Below are positions 14,929-24,697 of a stretch of 64,000 nucleotides of DNA, piece after piece. This DNA comes from Pseudarthrobacter sp. SSS035 (GTDB lineage Bacteria > Actinomycetota > Actinomycetes > Actinomycetales > Micrococcaceae). Numbering within the stretch: position 1 is the stretch's first letter; each line of letters opens with the position of its first letter. A model generated the notes under the pieces. It was not told the origin of the DNA. It saw only the letters and a list, made by a program, of their open reading frames with translations, and did not search any database. The translations under genes and the position numbers were made by a program. The stretch lies in contig NZ_CP096882.1 of NCBI RefSeq assembly GCF_023273875.1, positions 496,001 through 560,000 of the forward strand. Direction: 5' to 3'.

Positions 14929-17900
14929 CTAACTCACCGCCAGCGGTGCGTCGGAGAAGATGTTGCGGATGACCCCGTTGGCCCATTCCAGGATTTCGGC
15001 GTCCTGCAGGTCGCGGCCGCCGATCCTGGCCGTCTTGGGCTTCGGAATCAGCACCGCGTCCAGGGCGGGCTTGGACTGCGAACCCGGGTACATCCGGGTC
15101 AGCCGCATCAGCTTCGACTCCGGCAGCTGCGCCGGCGAGAACTTGATGAAGTTCCCCTGGAGCGCGACGTCGGACAGGCCGGCTTCGCGGGCACCCACCC
15201 GGAAGCGCGCCACGGCAATGAGGTTCTGGACCGGAAGCGGCGGTTCGCCGTAACGGTCCACAAGCTCGGCCAGGACCTCCTCGATGGCCTCGTACGTCAA
15301 CGCGGAGGCCAGCTTGCGGTAGGCCTCCAGGCGGAGCCGCTCCCCCGGCACATAATCGTGCGGGAGGTGGGCGTTGACCGGCAGCTCGATCTTCATTTCG
15401 GCGGCCTTTTCCTCGGCGTCGCCGCGGAAGTCGGCCACCGCCTCACCCACCAGGCGGATGTAGAGGTCGAAGCCGACGCCCTGGATGTGGCCGGACTGCT
15501 CGCCGCCCAGCAGGTTGCCGGCGCCGCGGATCTCGAGGTCCTTCATGGCCAGCTGCATGCCGGCTCCGAGCTCGTTGTGCGTGGCCACGGCCTTGAGGCG
15601 TTCCAGGGCCACCTCGCCCAGGGGCTTCTCGGACGGGTACAGGAAGTAGGCATAGGCGCGTTCACGGCCGCGGCCCACCCGGCCGCGGAGCTGGTGCAGC
15701 TGGGAGAGGCCGTATTTATCGGCCCCGTCCACGATCAGGGTGTTGGCGTTGGAGATGTCCAGGCCGGTTTCGATGATGGTGGTGCATACCAGGACGTCGA
15801 AACGCTTTTCCCAGAAGTCCACAATGATCTGTTCCAGCCGGCTCTCGGACATCTGCCCGTGCGCCACCTCAACACGTGCTTCCGGAACCAGTTCACGGAT
15901 CTTCGCGGCCGTCCGGTCGATGGTGGACACCCGGTTGTGCACAAAGAACATCTGGCCTTCGCGCATCAGCTCACGCCGGATGGCTGCCGAGGTCTGCTTG
16001 TCCGTGTACGGTCCCACATATGTCAGCACGGGATGGCGTTCCTCCGGCGGCGTGGCCAGCGTGGAGGTTTCCCGGATGCCCGTCAGTGACATCTCCAGGG
16101 TCCGCGGAATCGGGGTGGCGCTCATCGCCAGCACGTCCACGTTGGTCCTCATCTTCTTCAGCGCTTCCTTGTGCTCCACACCGAAGCGCTGCTCCTCGTC
16201 CACGATCACCAGGCCCAGGTCCTTGAACGCGAAGTCCTTCGACAGCAGCCGGTGCGTTCCGATGACGACGTCAACGGAGCCGCTCTTGACGCCCTCCACG
16301 GTCTCTTTGGTTTCCTTGGTCCCTTGGAACCGCGACAGGGCTTTGACCCGCAGGGGGAACCCGGAGAAGCGCTCGGTGAACGTTTCGAAGTGCTGCTGGG
16401 CGAGCAAGGTGGTGGGCACCAGGATCGCCACCTGCTTCCCGTCCTGGACCGCCTTGAACGCGGCCCGGACGGCGATCTCGGTTTTGCCGTAGCCCACGTC
16501 GCCGGACACCAGGCGGTCCATGGGGATCTCCCGCTCCATGTCCGCCTTGACCTCATTGATGGTGGTCAGCTGGTCCGGCGTCTCCACGTACGGGAAAGCC
16601 TCCTCCAGCTCACGCTGCCACGGAGTGTCCGGCCCGAAGGCATGGCCCTTTGAGGCCATCCGCGCGGAGTACAGCCGGATGAGCTCGCCGGCGATCTCCT
16701 TGACGGCCTTGCGTGCCTTGGACTTCGTGCTGGCCCAGTCGGAGCCGCCCATCTTGCTGAGCACAGGGGTATCGCCGCCGACGTAGCGGGTCACCTGATC
16801 CAGCTGGTCGGTGGGGACAAACAGGCGGTCCCCGGGGGCGCCGCGCTTGGACGGGGCGTATTCCAGGACCAGGTACTCGCGGACGCCGTCTCCGCCGCCG
16901 GCCACCTTGCGCTGGATGAGTTCGATGAAGCGGCCAATGCCGTGCTGTTCGTGCACCACGGAATCGCCGTTGACCAGCTGCAACGGGTCCACGGCGTTCC
17001 GCCGCTTGGACGGCATGCGCCGCATGTCCTTGGTGGAGCCCGCGGAGGTCCGTCCCAGCAGGTCTGCTTCGGTGAGCAGCCCCAGCTTGAGGCTGTCCAG
17101 GACAAAACCGCGTCCGACGGCGGCAGTGGTCACCTCGATGATGCCCGCCTGCGGCTCCTTCTCAAGGGTGTCCACCCTGGCGCAGGGGATGTCGGCGTCG
17201 TGGAAGAGTTCCGCCAGGCGCTGCGCCGGGCCGGGACCCTCCGTGGCCACTACGATCCGCCACTGGTCCCGGATGTGGGAGCCGATGAAGTCCATCATCT
17301 CGGCCACATCACCCTGATACCCGCGCGGTTCCCTGGCCCGAAGGTTCAGGACGTCGATTTCCGGCAGCAGCTCCTCGTCAGTGGCCAGCGACGTGATGGA
17401 CCACCAGGACACCTCGTGCTCCAGCGAGGAGCTCCGGGTTTCGGCCAGGGAACGGAAGCTGGCGGAGTGCAACGCAGCCGACGCCTGCGAACTGAGGTCC
17501 AGTGGAGCCGTGCCACCGTCCGATGCCGTGGACCAGGCCGCCTCCAGGAACTCCTCGTTGGTGGCCGCAAGGTCATGTGCGCGCCGGCGGACTTTTTCCG
17601 GTTCAATGATCACCGAGATGGACCCCGCGGGCAGCTGCTCCACGAACGGGACCATGGAGTCCACCAGCACCGGGGCCAGGGATTCCATCCCTTCCACGGC
17701 GATGCCGCCGGCGATCTTCTCCAGCATGTCCGCGGCCGCGGGAAGCTGCCCCTTGAGAGTGGCTGCGCGCGACATCACCGACGGCGTGATGAGGATTTCG
17801 CGGCAGGGCGGGGCGTGGAGCTCGGCGGGGTGGTGCACACCGGGCGCCGACAGCGAGCGCTGGTCGGCCACCGCGAACCAGCGCATCTGGTCCACCTCGT

Positions 17901-18609
17901 CGCCGAAGAACTCCACGCGGATGGGATGGTCCTCGGTGGGCGGGAAGACGTCGATGATGCCGCCGCGGACGGCAAACTCGCCACGGCGGGTGACCATGTC
18001 CACGCGTGCGTAGGCGGCATCGGCAAGGCTCCGCACCACGCTGGAGAACGGCATGTCCTGTCCCACCTTCAGGGTGACCGGAACCAGGTCACCCAGCCCG
18101 GCGACGATCGGCTGGACCACCGCGCGCACCGGTGCCACCACCACACGCAGCCGGCCCGCCGTCGAACTTTCCGGGTGCGCCAGGCGGCGCAGGACGGACA
18201 GCCGGCGGCCCACCGTGTCCGAGCGGGGCGAGAGCCGTTCGTGCGGCAGCGTTTCCCAACTGGGGAACTCGGCCACTGAATCGGCCGGCAGGTAAGCGCG
18301 CAGGGCCGCTGTCAGATCCTCTGCTTCGCGTCCCGTAGCGGTGACCGCCAGCACCACAGGAGGGAGCCCGCCGTCGGGAGTTCCTTCGTCGGAGCCGGCG
18401 TCCAGGCCGTCTGCCATTTCCGCCAGCAGGACGGCGCGGAGTCCGGCCGGGGCGCTGATCTGGTAGTCCTGGCCCCGGACGTCAAAACCCCTGGCCGCCT
18501 CCGCCTGGACCCGCGCGAACGTCTGGTCTTCTGCCAGGACACGGCGCAGTCCGGTCAGCGAGGGACCACCGTTGGACGGGCCAGGATGGGACGGGCCAGT
18601 GGGGCTCAT
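14929..18609 (-). CDS. mfd: Transcription-repair coupling factor
   Basis: A 1226-residue ATP-dependent translocase that removes RNA polymerase stalled at DNA lesions and recruits UvrA. The layout is canonical: UvrB-like N-terminal part, the polymerase-interacting CarD-like domain starting at NGDSVVHEQHGIGRF, then superfamily 2 helicase motifs (Walker A GDVGYGKTE, DEEQ box in IVDEEQRFGVEHKE, ATPIPRTLEM, and QLRGRVGRG), and a C-terminal TRCF domain. The start at 18609 follows an AGGAG site; the frame extends to 18666 without one. Length is normal for actinobacteria. Confidence 0.96.
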   Translation of the reverse strand: MSPTGPSHPGPSNGGPSLTGLRRVLAEDQTFARVQAEAARGFDVRGQDYQISAPAGLRAVLLAEMADGLDAGSDEGTPDGGLPPVVLAVTATGREAEDLTAALRAYLPADSVAEFPSWETLPHERLSPRSDTVGRRLSVLRRLAHPESSTAGRLRVVVAPVRAVVQPIVAGLGDLVPVTLKVGQDMPFSSVVRSLADAAYARVDMVTRRGEFAVRGGIIDVFPPTEDHPIRVEFFGDEVDQMRWFAVADQRSLSAPGVHHPAELHAPPCREILITPSVMSRAATLKGQLPAAADMLEKIAGGIAVEGMESLAPVLVDSMVPFVEQLPAGSISVIIEPEKVRRRAHDLAATNEEFLEAAWSTASDGGTAPLDLSSQASAALHSASFRSLAETRSSSLEHEVSWWSITSLATDEELLPEIDVLNLRAREPRGYQGDVAEMMDFIGSHIRDQWRIVVATEGPGPAQRLAELFHDADIPCARVDTLEKEPQAGIIEVTTAAVGRGFVLDSLKLGLLTEADLLGRTSAGSTKDMRRMPSKRRNAVDPLQLVNGDSVVHEQHGIGRFIELIQRKVAGGGDGVREYLVLEYAPSKRGAPGDRLFVPTDQLDQVTRYVGGDTPVLSKMGGSDWASTKSKARKAVKEIAGELIRLYSARMASKGHAFGPDTPWQRELEEAFPYVETPDQLTTINEVKADMEREIPMDRLVSGDVGYGKTEIAVRAAFKAVQDGKQVAILVPTTLLAQQHFETFTERFSGFPLRVKALSRFQGTKETKETVEGVKSGSVDVVIGTHRLLSKDFAFKDLGLVIVDEEQRFGVEHKEALKKMRTNVDVLAMSATPIPRTLEMSLTGIRETSTLATPPEERHPVLTYVGPYTDKQTSAAIRRELMREGQMFFVHNRVSTIDRTAAKIRELVPEARVEVAHGQMSESRLEQIIVDFWEKRFDVLVCTTIIETGLDISNANTLIVDGADKYGLSQLHQLRGRVGRGRERAYAYFLYPSEKPLGEVALERLKAVATHNELGAGMQLAMKDLEIRGAGNLLGGEQSGHIQGVGFDLYIRLVGEAVADFRGDAEEKAAEMKIELPVNAHLPHDYVPGERLRLEAYRKLASALTYEAIEEVLAELVDRYGEPPLPVQNLIAVARFRVGAREAGLSDVALQGNFIKFSPAQLPESKLMRLTRMYPGSQSKPALDAVLIPKPKTARIGGRDLQDAEILEWANGVIRNIFSDAPLAVS

Positions 18610-18786
18610 GGCGGAAACTCCTGTGGGTTCATGGGATCGCAGGCAACACGAAAGCCCGAAATTCACTTCGAATCCCGGGTCATCCCAGCCTACCCCTGCC
18701 CCGGGGCCCGCCGGGCACCCCGTTGCTAAGCTTGCTGAGGAAGCGCGCCTGTTGTGCGCCTCCGCCTGCCGCCTGAGGAGCTTTCA

Positions 18787-20340
18787 GTGAGCGATAGCAA
18801 GAGTCCGAGCGACACTCCCCCCACCGTGGCACCGGGGACGGCGCGAACCGTCCTGGTGACCGGCGCCACCGGCTACATCGGCGGCCGCCTGGTCCCCCGG
18901 CTGCTGGAAGCCGGGCACACCGTCAAGGTCCTGGTCAGGACCCCGGCAAAGATCGCCGGCGTGCCGTGGCTGGGCAAGGTTGAGGTCATCGAGAGCAGTC
19001 TCGACGACGGCGGAGCCCTGGAGCAGGCGCTGGCCGGCGTCGACGTGCTCTACTACCTGGTCCACTCCATGGCTTCCGGCGCCGGCTTCGAGTCAAAGGA
19101 AAAGGCCATGGCGGAAACGGCCGCCACAGCTGCTGCCGCAGCCGGCGTAGGCCGGATCGTCTACCTGGGCGGCCTGCACCCGGCCAACGTGGAACTGTCC
19201 ACGCACATGCGGTCCCGGGAGGCCGTGGGAAAGGTGTTCCTGGACAGCACGGTGGACGCGGTGGTCTTCCAGGCCGGGGTGGTGATCGGTTCCGGGTCCG
19301 CGTCCTTCGAAATGATCCGACACCTGTCCGAAACGCTTCCGCTGATGCCGGCCCCGAGCTGGGTGCGCAACAAGATCGAGGCGATCGCCGTCCGGGACGT
19401 GCTGCACTACCTTGTGGGCGCCGCATCCTTGGACGGGCCCGTCAACCGCACTTTCGACATCGGCTGCCGGCAGGTCCTGAGCTACGCGGGCATGATGAAG
19501 GAATACGCCGCCGAGGCCGGGCTGCCGTACCGGGTGGTGCTGGCTCTGCCCATTCCCGCCCCGAAGCTCGCCGGCGTGTGGGTGGCCCTGACCACGCCCA
19601 TCCCGCTGTCCATGTCGCTCCCGCTCGTCGAGTCGCTGCAGCACGATGCGGTGTCCCGCGAGCACGACATCGATGCCCATATTCCGGTGCCGGCGGGCGG
19701 CCTGACTCCGTACCGGCGGGCCGTTGCCCTCGCCCTGGGCAAGGAGCGTGACGGCCAGGTGGAAACCACCTGGTCAAATGCCGGGGCCGACGCCGATCCG
19801 CTGCCCAGCGATCCGGACTGGGCGGGCCACACGGTCTACGTGGATGAACGGACCTTCCACGGCGACGTTGATCCCGCCGACGTGTGGACCATCATCGAAG
19901 GAATCGGCGGCCGGACTGGCTGGTATTCCCTGCCGCTGGCATGGCGCGTACGTGGCTGGCTGGACAAGCTCACCGGCGGCGCGGGCCTGCTGCGGGGACG
20001 AAGGCACCCCGGCACCCTGGCCTCGGGCGAGGTGGTGGACTGGTGGCGCGTGGAACGGATCGAGCGGGGAAAACTGTTGCGCCTCCGCGCGGAGATGCGC
20101 GCCCCCGGACGTGCTTGGCTTGAACTGTCCGTAGAACCTGACGGGACGGGCAGCCGCTACCGGCAGCGGGCCATTTTCTTCCCCAAGGGCCTCAGCGGAA
20201 AGCTCTACTGGCTTGCCGTGCTGCCCTTCCACAGCCTCATATTTCCGGCGATGGCACGGAACATCACCACGGCGGCGCAGAAAATCGCCAGCGCCGACAG
20301 CGCGGAGGCCGGTTCCAACAACACGCAGGGCTCCCCGTAG
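18787..20340 (+). CDS. SDR-family NAD(P)-binding protein with a C-terminal DUF2867 domain
   Basis: A 517-residue two-domain protein. Residues about 20-300 form an atypical short-chain dehydrogenase with the NAD(P) motif TGATGYIGGRLVPRL. Residues about 340-500 match the DUF2867 type, often seen fused behind such SDR domains, with GGRTGWYSLPLAW and RYRQRAIFFPKG. The reaction is unknown; relatives are annotated as NAD-dependent epimerase/dehydratase-like. The GTG at 18787 has a GAGGAG site six bases upstream, better than the ATG at 18754. It is divergent from mfd. Confidence 0.82.
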   Translation: MSDSKSPSDTPPTVAPGTARTVLVTGATGYIGGRLVPRLLEAGHTVKVLVRTPAKIAGVPWLGKVEVIESSLDDGGALEQALAGVDVLYYLVHSMASGAGFESKEKAMAETAATAAAAAGVGRIVYLGGLHPANVELSTHMRSREAVGKVFLDSTVDAVVFQAGVVIGSGSASFEMIRHLSETLPLMPAPSWVRNKIEAIAVRDVLHYLVGAASLDGPVNRTFDIGCRQVLSYAGMMKEYAAEAGLPYRVVLALPIPAPKLAGVWVALTTPIPLSMSLPLVESLQHDAVSREHDIDAHIPVPAGGLTPYRRAVALALGKERDGQVETTWSNAGADADPLPSDPDWAGHTVYVDERTFHGDVDPADVWTIIEGIGGRTGWYSLPLAWRVRGWLDKLTGGAGLLRGRRHPGTLASGEVVDWWRVERIERGKLLRLRAEMRAPGRAWLELSVEPDGTGSRYRQRAIFFPKGLSGKLYWLAVLPFHSLIFPAMARNITTAAQKIASADSAEAGSNNTQGSP

Positions 20341-20388
20341 GATGTGGGGAGCAAAAAGCGTTCTGACCTACACATCACTGGAGGACCC

Positions 20389-20886
20389 ATGGCACTGAGT
20401 GCAACCACTACCCTTCCCCACGCCGTCGACAGCGTCGCTGCCGTCTTTATCAACGAGGACTTCCAGCGGCACACGAGCCAATTCGTTGGCGGCACACTTG
20501 AATCCTTCGAGGTAGCCGGAGACGTTGACGGAGTATTCAGCACCACTTCGGTCCGTACGCTGCCCACCACCCGGCTGCCGGAGATCGCCCGTAAGTTCGT
20601 GGGCGAAAAGCTCACGGTGACGCAGGTGGAGAACTGGGACGCCCCGGCGGCCGACGGTTCCCGCCAGAGCAACATCACGCTGAAGATCGCCGGCGCCCCC
20701 CTAGATGTGACCGCGGTCCAGCGGCTCGTCGCGGAGGGCGGCAGCACGCGCATTGAACTCGAAGGCAATGTGACCTCCTCCGTCCCGTTCCTGGGCGGCA
20801 AGATCGCCGAAGCAGCTGAGCCCATGGTGGCCAAGGCCCTGAACATCCAGTCACAGCAGGCCCAGGCCTGGCTCGAAAGCCACTAA
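20389..20886 (+). CDS. DUF2505 family protein
   Basis: A 165-residue protein of the DUF2505 family, which is predicted to adopt a START/SRPBCC-like lipid- or ligand-binding fold. Visible landmarks are a strand-rich N-terminus (SATTTLPHAVDSVAAVF), VTQVENWDAP, and a C-terminal amphipathic helix with VPFLGGKIAEAAEPMVAKAL. There are no catalytic residues to name. The ATG at 20389 is preceded by GGAGG; the frame upstream to 20344 lacks a ribosome site. It is encoded 48 bases after the SDR gene and five bases before the next small gene, so the three may be one operon. Confidence 0.8.
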   Translation: MALSATTTLPHAVDSVAAVFINEDFQRHTSQFVGGTLESFEVAGDVDGVFSTTSVRTLPTTRLPEIARKFVGEKLTVTQVENWDAPAADGSRQSNITLKIAGAPLDVTAVQRLVAEGGSTRIELEGNVTSSVPFLGGKIAEAAEPMVAKALNIQSQQAQAWLESH

Positions 20887-20890
20887 GGCC

Positions 20891-21112
20891 GTGCAGCTCC
20901 CCCTGTTGGCGGGCGTGGTCCTGATCATCGCCGGCCTCTGGTCCCTGGTGGTCTGGCCGCCGTTCCTGCGCCGCGTGATGAAGGATCCCAGGGCGCGGGA
21001 CGCCGCCGGCAAGGCCACAAAGTTCCTCACCGTCCACGTGGTGCTGGTCAGCATCTCGATGGTGCTGGGAGCTGCCACTGCCGTGATCGGGGTTATGGGC
21101 CTGTTCGGGTAG
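20891..21112 (+). CDS. SCO4848-like small membrane protein
   Basis: A 73-residue protein with two membrane helices (about 4-24 and 46-70) joined by a basic loop (LRRVMKDPRARDAAGKATK). It resembles the actinobacterial family named after Streptomyces SCO4848, whose function is unknown. It starts at a GTG four bases after the DUF2505 stop and is likely translated together with that gene. Confidence 0.65.
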   Translation: MQLPLLAGVVLIIAGLWSLVVWPPFLRRVMKDPRARDAAGKATKFLTVHVVLVSISMVLGAATAVIGVMGLFG

Positions 21113-21183
21113 GCTGGACACAGGTGCGCCGGGAAGTCTGGTCGGCAACAGTTTTGCCGACCCCTTAATTCCAGGAGCCACCC

Positions 21184-22497
21184 ATGGCCAAGCGCCCTTC
21201 CCGCCCCGCCTTCGCTGCCAGAGTCCTCAGCCGCTCAAGCTACCCCGAATTCCTGCGGATCTCAGAGATCCTCAGGCTGGAAACAGCCGGCGGCGCCCTC
21301 CTTTTGCTGGCCACAGCCGCGGCCCTCATCTGGGCCAACTCGCCGGCGGCTGACGGCTACTTCGCGCTGCGTGACCTGAAAATCGGCTATGAGCCCTGGC
21401 ACCTCCGGCTCTCCCTCGGGCATTGGGCGTCGGACGGCCTCCTGGCCATCTTCTTCTTCCTGGCCGGCCTGGAACTCAAGCGGGAGTTTGTCTCCGGTGA
21501 ACTCCGCAAAGTGTCCAAGGCGGTGGTTCCGGTGGCCGCGGCCGTGGGCGGCGTGGCAGTTCCGGCCCTGATCTACACGCTGGTGAACGTGGGCCAGGAC
21601 GCCGAGAGCCTGCGGGGCTGGGCCATTCCCACAGCCACCGATATCGCCTTTGCCCTGGCCGTGCTGGCCGTCATCAACACGCACCTGCCTGCGGCCCTCC
21701 GGACCTTCCTGCTCACCTTGGCGGTAGTGGATGACCTGCTGGCCATCGGCATCATCGCCTTCTTCTACTCGTCCGGACTGCAGCCGCTCTTCCTGTTGGC
21801 GGCACTGGTTCCGCTGGGGCTGTTTACCCTGCTGGCCCAGAGGAGGGTCCGCAGCTGGTACCTGTTGGTGCCGCTGGCCGCCGCCACCTGGGGACTCGTG
21901 CACGCTTCCGGTATCCACGCCACTGTGGCCGGTGTGCTGCTCGCTTTTGCCGTCCCGGTGCTGGCGTCGCCGAAACTCGGTGAGGCGGGTTCCGGTATGG
22001 CTGAGTCCCTGGAACACCGGCTCCGCCCGCTTTCGGCAGGTTTCGCCGTCCCGGTCTTCGCCTTCTTTTCCGCCGGAGTTGCCGTGGGCGGCCTCGACGG
22101 CTTCCGGTCGGCCCTGGCGGATCCCGTGGCGGTGGGAATTGTGGCTGCCTTGGTGGCCGGTAAAACGATTGGCGTGTTCGGCACGACCTACTTGATCACC
22201 AAGACCACCAGGGCAAAGCTCGACGACGGCCTGGCCTGGATCGATGTTGCCGGCCTTGCGATGTTGGCCGGAGTGGGCTTCACCGTGTCGCTGCTGATCG
22301 CCGAGCTGAGCTTCGGTGCGGGCTCGGCCTACGATGACCACGCGAAGGTGGCCATCCTCACCGGATCAGTGGTTGCCGCCCTGCTCGCCGCCGTGGTGCT
22401 CCGGCTGCGGAACCGGCATTACCGCGCAGTGGAACTTGCGGAACGGCATGATGCTGACGGCGACGGCATCCCGGACGTTTTCGAGCACCGGGCCTGA
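21184..22497 (+). CDS. nhaA: Na+/H+ antiporter NhaA
   Basis: A 437-residue inner-membrane antiporter that expels sodium in exchange for protons and supports pH and salt homeostasis. It has about twelve hydrophobic segments and the paired aspartates of the transport site in LAVVDDLLAIGII, preceded by TATDIAFALAVL. The C-terminus carries a soluble tail (HDADGDGIPDVFEHRA) with a calcium-binding-like DxDxDG motif, which is not part of the E. coli protein. The ATG at 21184 follows CAGGAG. It converges with sufU. Confidence 0.93.
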   Translation: MAKRPSRPAFAARVLSRSSYPEFLRISEILRLETAGGALLLLATAAALIWANSPAADGYFALRDLKIGYEPWHLRLSLGHWASDGLLAIFFFLAGLELKREFVSGELRKVSKAVVPVAAAVGGVAVPALIYTLVNVGQDAESLRGWAIPTATDIAFALAVLAVINTHLPAALRTFLLTLAVVDDLLAIGIIAFFYSSGLQPLFLLAALVPLGLFTLLAQRRVRSWYLLVPLAAATWGLVHASGIHATVAGVLLAFAVPVLASPKLGEAGSGMAESLEHRLRPLSAGFAVPVFAFFSAGVAVGGLDGFRSALADPVAVGIVAALVAGKTIGVFGTTYLITKTTRAKLDDGLAWIDVAGLAMLAGVGFTVSLLIAELSFGAGSAYDDHAKVAILTGSVVAALLAAVVLRLRNRHYRAVELAERHDADGDGIPDVFEHRA

Positions 22498-22538
22498 GAG
22501 CCTCGGCGCGGCGTCGGACCTGCGTCGGACCGTAAGGG

Positions 22539-22988
22539 CTAGGCGGCCTGGTTCAGGGCGTCCTCGGCGGCAACCCAGGAAATCATGGCGCACTTAACGC
22601 GCGCGGCGTAGCGGGCCACACCTTCGAAAGCCGCGGCGTCGCCCAGGATCTCGGGATCGGCGGGGATCTTCCCGCGCGAGCGGAGCACTTCGCGGAAGTT
22701 GCCAATGACGGCGTGGAGCTCGTCCACGGTCAGTCCCTCCGCGAGTTCGCTGAGGACCGACGCCGATGCCATCGAGATGGAACACCCTTCGCCGTCCCAG
22801 GAAATCTGCGCCACCTTGCCGTCTTCCACAGCCACCCGCAGCGTGACTTCGTCGCCGCAGACCGGGTTGAGCTGGTGGGACTGACCCGTTGACGCCCCCG
22901 CCGGCGCGGCGACGCCTGCCAGTCCACTGCCGTGACGGGCTTTGGAGTGGTCAAGGATGATCTGCTGATACAGCTGGTCAAGGCTCAT
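22539..22988 (-). CDS. sufU: SUF system sulfur-transfer scaffold
   Basis: A 149-residue SufU-type protein that accepts persulfide sulfur from the cysteine desulfurase for Fe-S cluster assembly. The three conserved cysteines are at positions 44 (NPVCGDEV, with Asp46), 69 (GEGCSIS) and 133 (VKCAMI). These, with the aspartate, bind zinc in the family. The insertion after the second cysteine that separates SufU from IscU is present. It lies 25 bases downstream of sufS on the same strand, so the pair is co-transcribed. Confidence 0.93.
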   Translation of the reverse strand: MSLDQLYQQIILDHSKARHGSGLAGVAAPAGASTGQSHQLNPVCGDEVTLRVAVEDGKVAQISWDGEGCSISMASASVLSELAEGLTVDELHAVIGNFREVLRSRGKIPADPEILGDAAAFEGVARYAARVKCAMISWVAAEDALNQAA

Positions 22989-23012
22989 AGTGGTGTACCT
23001 TCGGTGATCGCG

Positions 23013-24338
23013 CTAGACGCGGAAGTAGGAGCGGACTCCGGCGACGGCTTCCAGGAAGGCATCGACGTCGTCGGTGGTGTTGTACAAGTAGGCGCTTGCC
23101 CTGGTGGTTGCGGTCAGGCCCAAGCGGCGGTGCAGCGGCTGGGCGCAATGGTGACCCACGCGGACGGCGATGCCCCGGGAATCCAGGAACTGCCCGACGT
23201 CGTGCGCGTGCACGCCGTCGACGTGGAACGCGGCAAGGCCGATCCGTTCCTGTCCGGCGGCGGGCCCCAGCACGCGGATGCCGGGAATGGACTCCAGCCC
23301 CGCCACCATCCGCTGGCCGAGCTCCGCTTCCCAGCGGTGCACGCGGTCCAGGCCGGTTTCCGTGAGGTAGTTGGCCGCGGCGGCGAGGGCAACGGCCTGC
23401 GAGATGCGCTGGGTGCCGGCCTCGAAGCGCTGCGGCGCGGGCAGGTACTCGGCCCGTTCCATGGTCACCGTGGTGATCATGGAACCGCCTGTGAGGAACG
23501 GTGGCAGCACGTCCAGGAGGTCCTGCTTGCCGTAGAGGACCCCGATTCCGGTAGGCGCCAGCATCTTGTGGCCCGAGAAGACGGCGAAGTCGACGTCCAG
23601 GTCCTTGACGTTCAACGGCAGGTGCGGTGCTGACTGGCAGGCGTCCAGGACCACAAGCGCTCCGGCCTGCCGCCCCAACGCGACCAGTTCCTGTACGGGA
23701 TTAATTGTGCCCAGCACGTTGGAGGCGTGGGTGAATGCGAGGACTTTGGTTTTGCTTCCCAGGATCTCGGCCGCAATATCCAGCCGCAGGGCACCGGCGT
23801 CGTCGATGGGGATGTAACGAAGCGTGGCGCCGGTGCGGAACGCCAGTTCCTGCCAGGGGATCAGGTTGGCGTGGTGCTCCATTTCGGTCACCACGATCTG
23901 GTCACCCGGCCCCACTGCGAGGTCTTTCAGCCGGGCGTCGCCGCGCCCCTGCGCCGCCCACAGCGCGGCGTTGGACAGCGCGTAGCTGAGCAGGTTCAGG
24001 CCTTCGGTGGCGTTGGAGGTCCACACCGTTTCCGCGTAGCCGGCACCGATGAAGTCCGCTATTGTCTCGCGGGCGCCTTCGAACACCTCTGTTGCTTCGA
24101 CGGCAAGGTAGTGGGCCCCGCGGTGCACGGCAGCGTTGCGCTGTTCGTAAAACTCCTGCTCAGCTTCGATGACACTGAGTGGGTTTTGCGAGGTGGCGCC
24201 CGAATCGAGGTACACCAGGGGCTGGCCGTTCACCAGCTGGCCAAGTACGGGGAAGTCGTTTCGAATCCTGAGGACTTCGGCGTTATCCATGGCCGGCACT
24301 GCGCGTTCCAGCGTGGCAGGCGTTGATACTAGGGCCAA
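23013..24338 (-). CDS. sufS: SufS-type cysteine desulfurase
   Basis: A 441-residue PLP-dependent group II desulfurase that mobilises sulfur from cysteine. The PLP lysine is in FSGHKMLAPTG, and the catalytic cysteine lies in the short VRVGHHCAQPLHRRLG loop typical of SufS. ATEVFEGARETIADFIGA and TEMEHHANLIPWQ are also present. Translation begins at a TTG at 24338, supported by an AAGGAG site seven bases upstream. The internal methionine at residue 17 is less likely. It forms a two-gene unit with sufU, apart from any sufBCD cluster in this window. Confidence 0.93.
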   Translation of the reverse strand: MALVSTPATLERAVPAMDNAEVLRIRNDFPVLGQLVNGQPLVYLDSGATSQNPLSVIEAEQEFYEQRNAAVHRGAHYLAVEATEVFEGARETIADFIGAGYAETVWTSNATEGLNLLSYALSNAALWAAQGRGDARLKDLAVGPGDQIVVTEMEHHANLIPWQELAFRTGATLRYIPIDDAGALRLDIAAEILGSKTKVLAFTHASNVLGTINPVQELVALGRQAGALVVLDACQSAPHLPLNVKDLDVDFAVFSGHKMLAPTGIGVLYGKQDLLDVLPPFLTGGSMITTVTMERAEYLPAPQRFEAGTQRISQAVALAAAANYLTETGLDRVHRWEAELGQRMVAGLESIPGIRVLGPAAGQERIGLAAFHVDGVHAHDVGQFLDSRGIAVRVGHHCAQPLHRRLGLTATTRASAYLYNTTDDVDAFLEAVAGVRSYFRV

Positions 24339-24455
24339 AGCTAAACTCCTTGAGATGCCAATGGATTGACACTCAATTGTCCCACAACACCACTATGGCG
24401 GCGGCCCGGGGGGGCAACCGCCACAGCAGCTCCGGGCTTCAGCCCGCGGAAGTGA

Positions 24456-24514
24456 GGGCCGGCGACGGCTGGGGGGAGAGTCTCGGTCTCAGAAGACTCT
24501 GACGTCGCCGGCCC
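24456..24514. terminator. Nested hairpin between the LuxR genes and sufS
   Basis: An outer perfect 12-base inverted repeat, GGGCCGGCGACG (24456-24467) with its complement (24503-24514), encloses an inner perfect seven-base pair AGAGTCT/AGACTCT (24477-24483 and 24494-24500). Both flanking genes run leftwards, so it may end the LuxR transcript or form the sufS leader. No U-tract is visible. Confidence 0.5.
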
Positions 24515-24697
24515 CGCTTCGATCCAGCCCCAGGGGCCGGAAGTTTGCTTCAAAATGAGGCCTGAAAGTCTGTTGGCCGGTCCGCGGTTTTGGTGGCTCC
24601 GTGTTTTCCTGCCGCACTAAGTCAATCGCATGCTGAAGCTCAGCACACGAGTAGGCAGTACTCTACTTTTTTGCGCCGGGGCTACGCGTTTCCAGAC

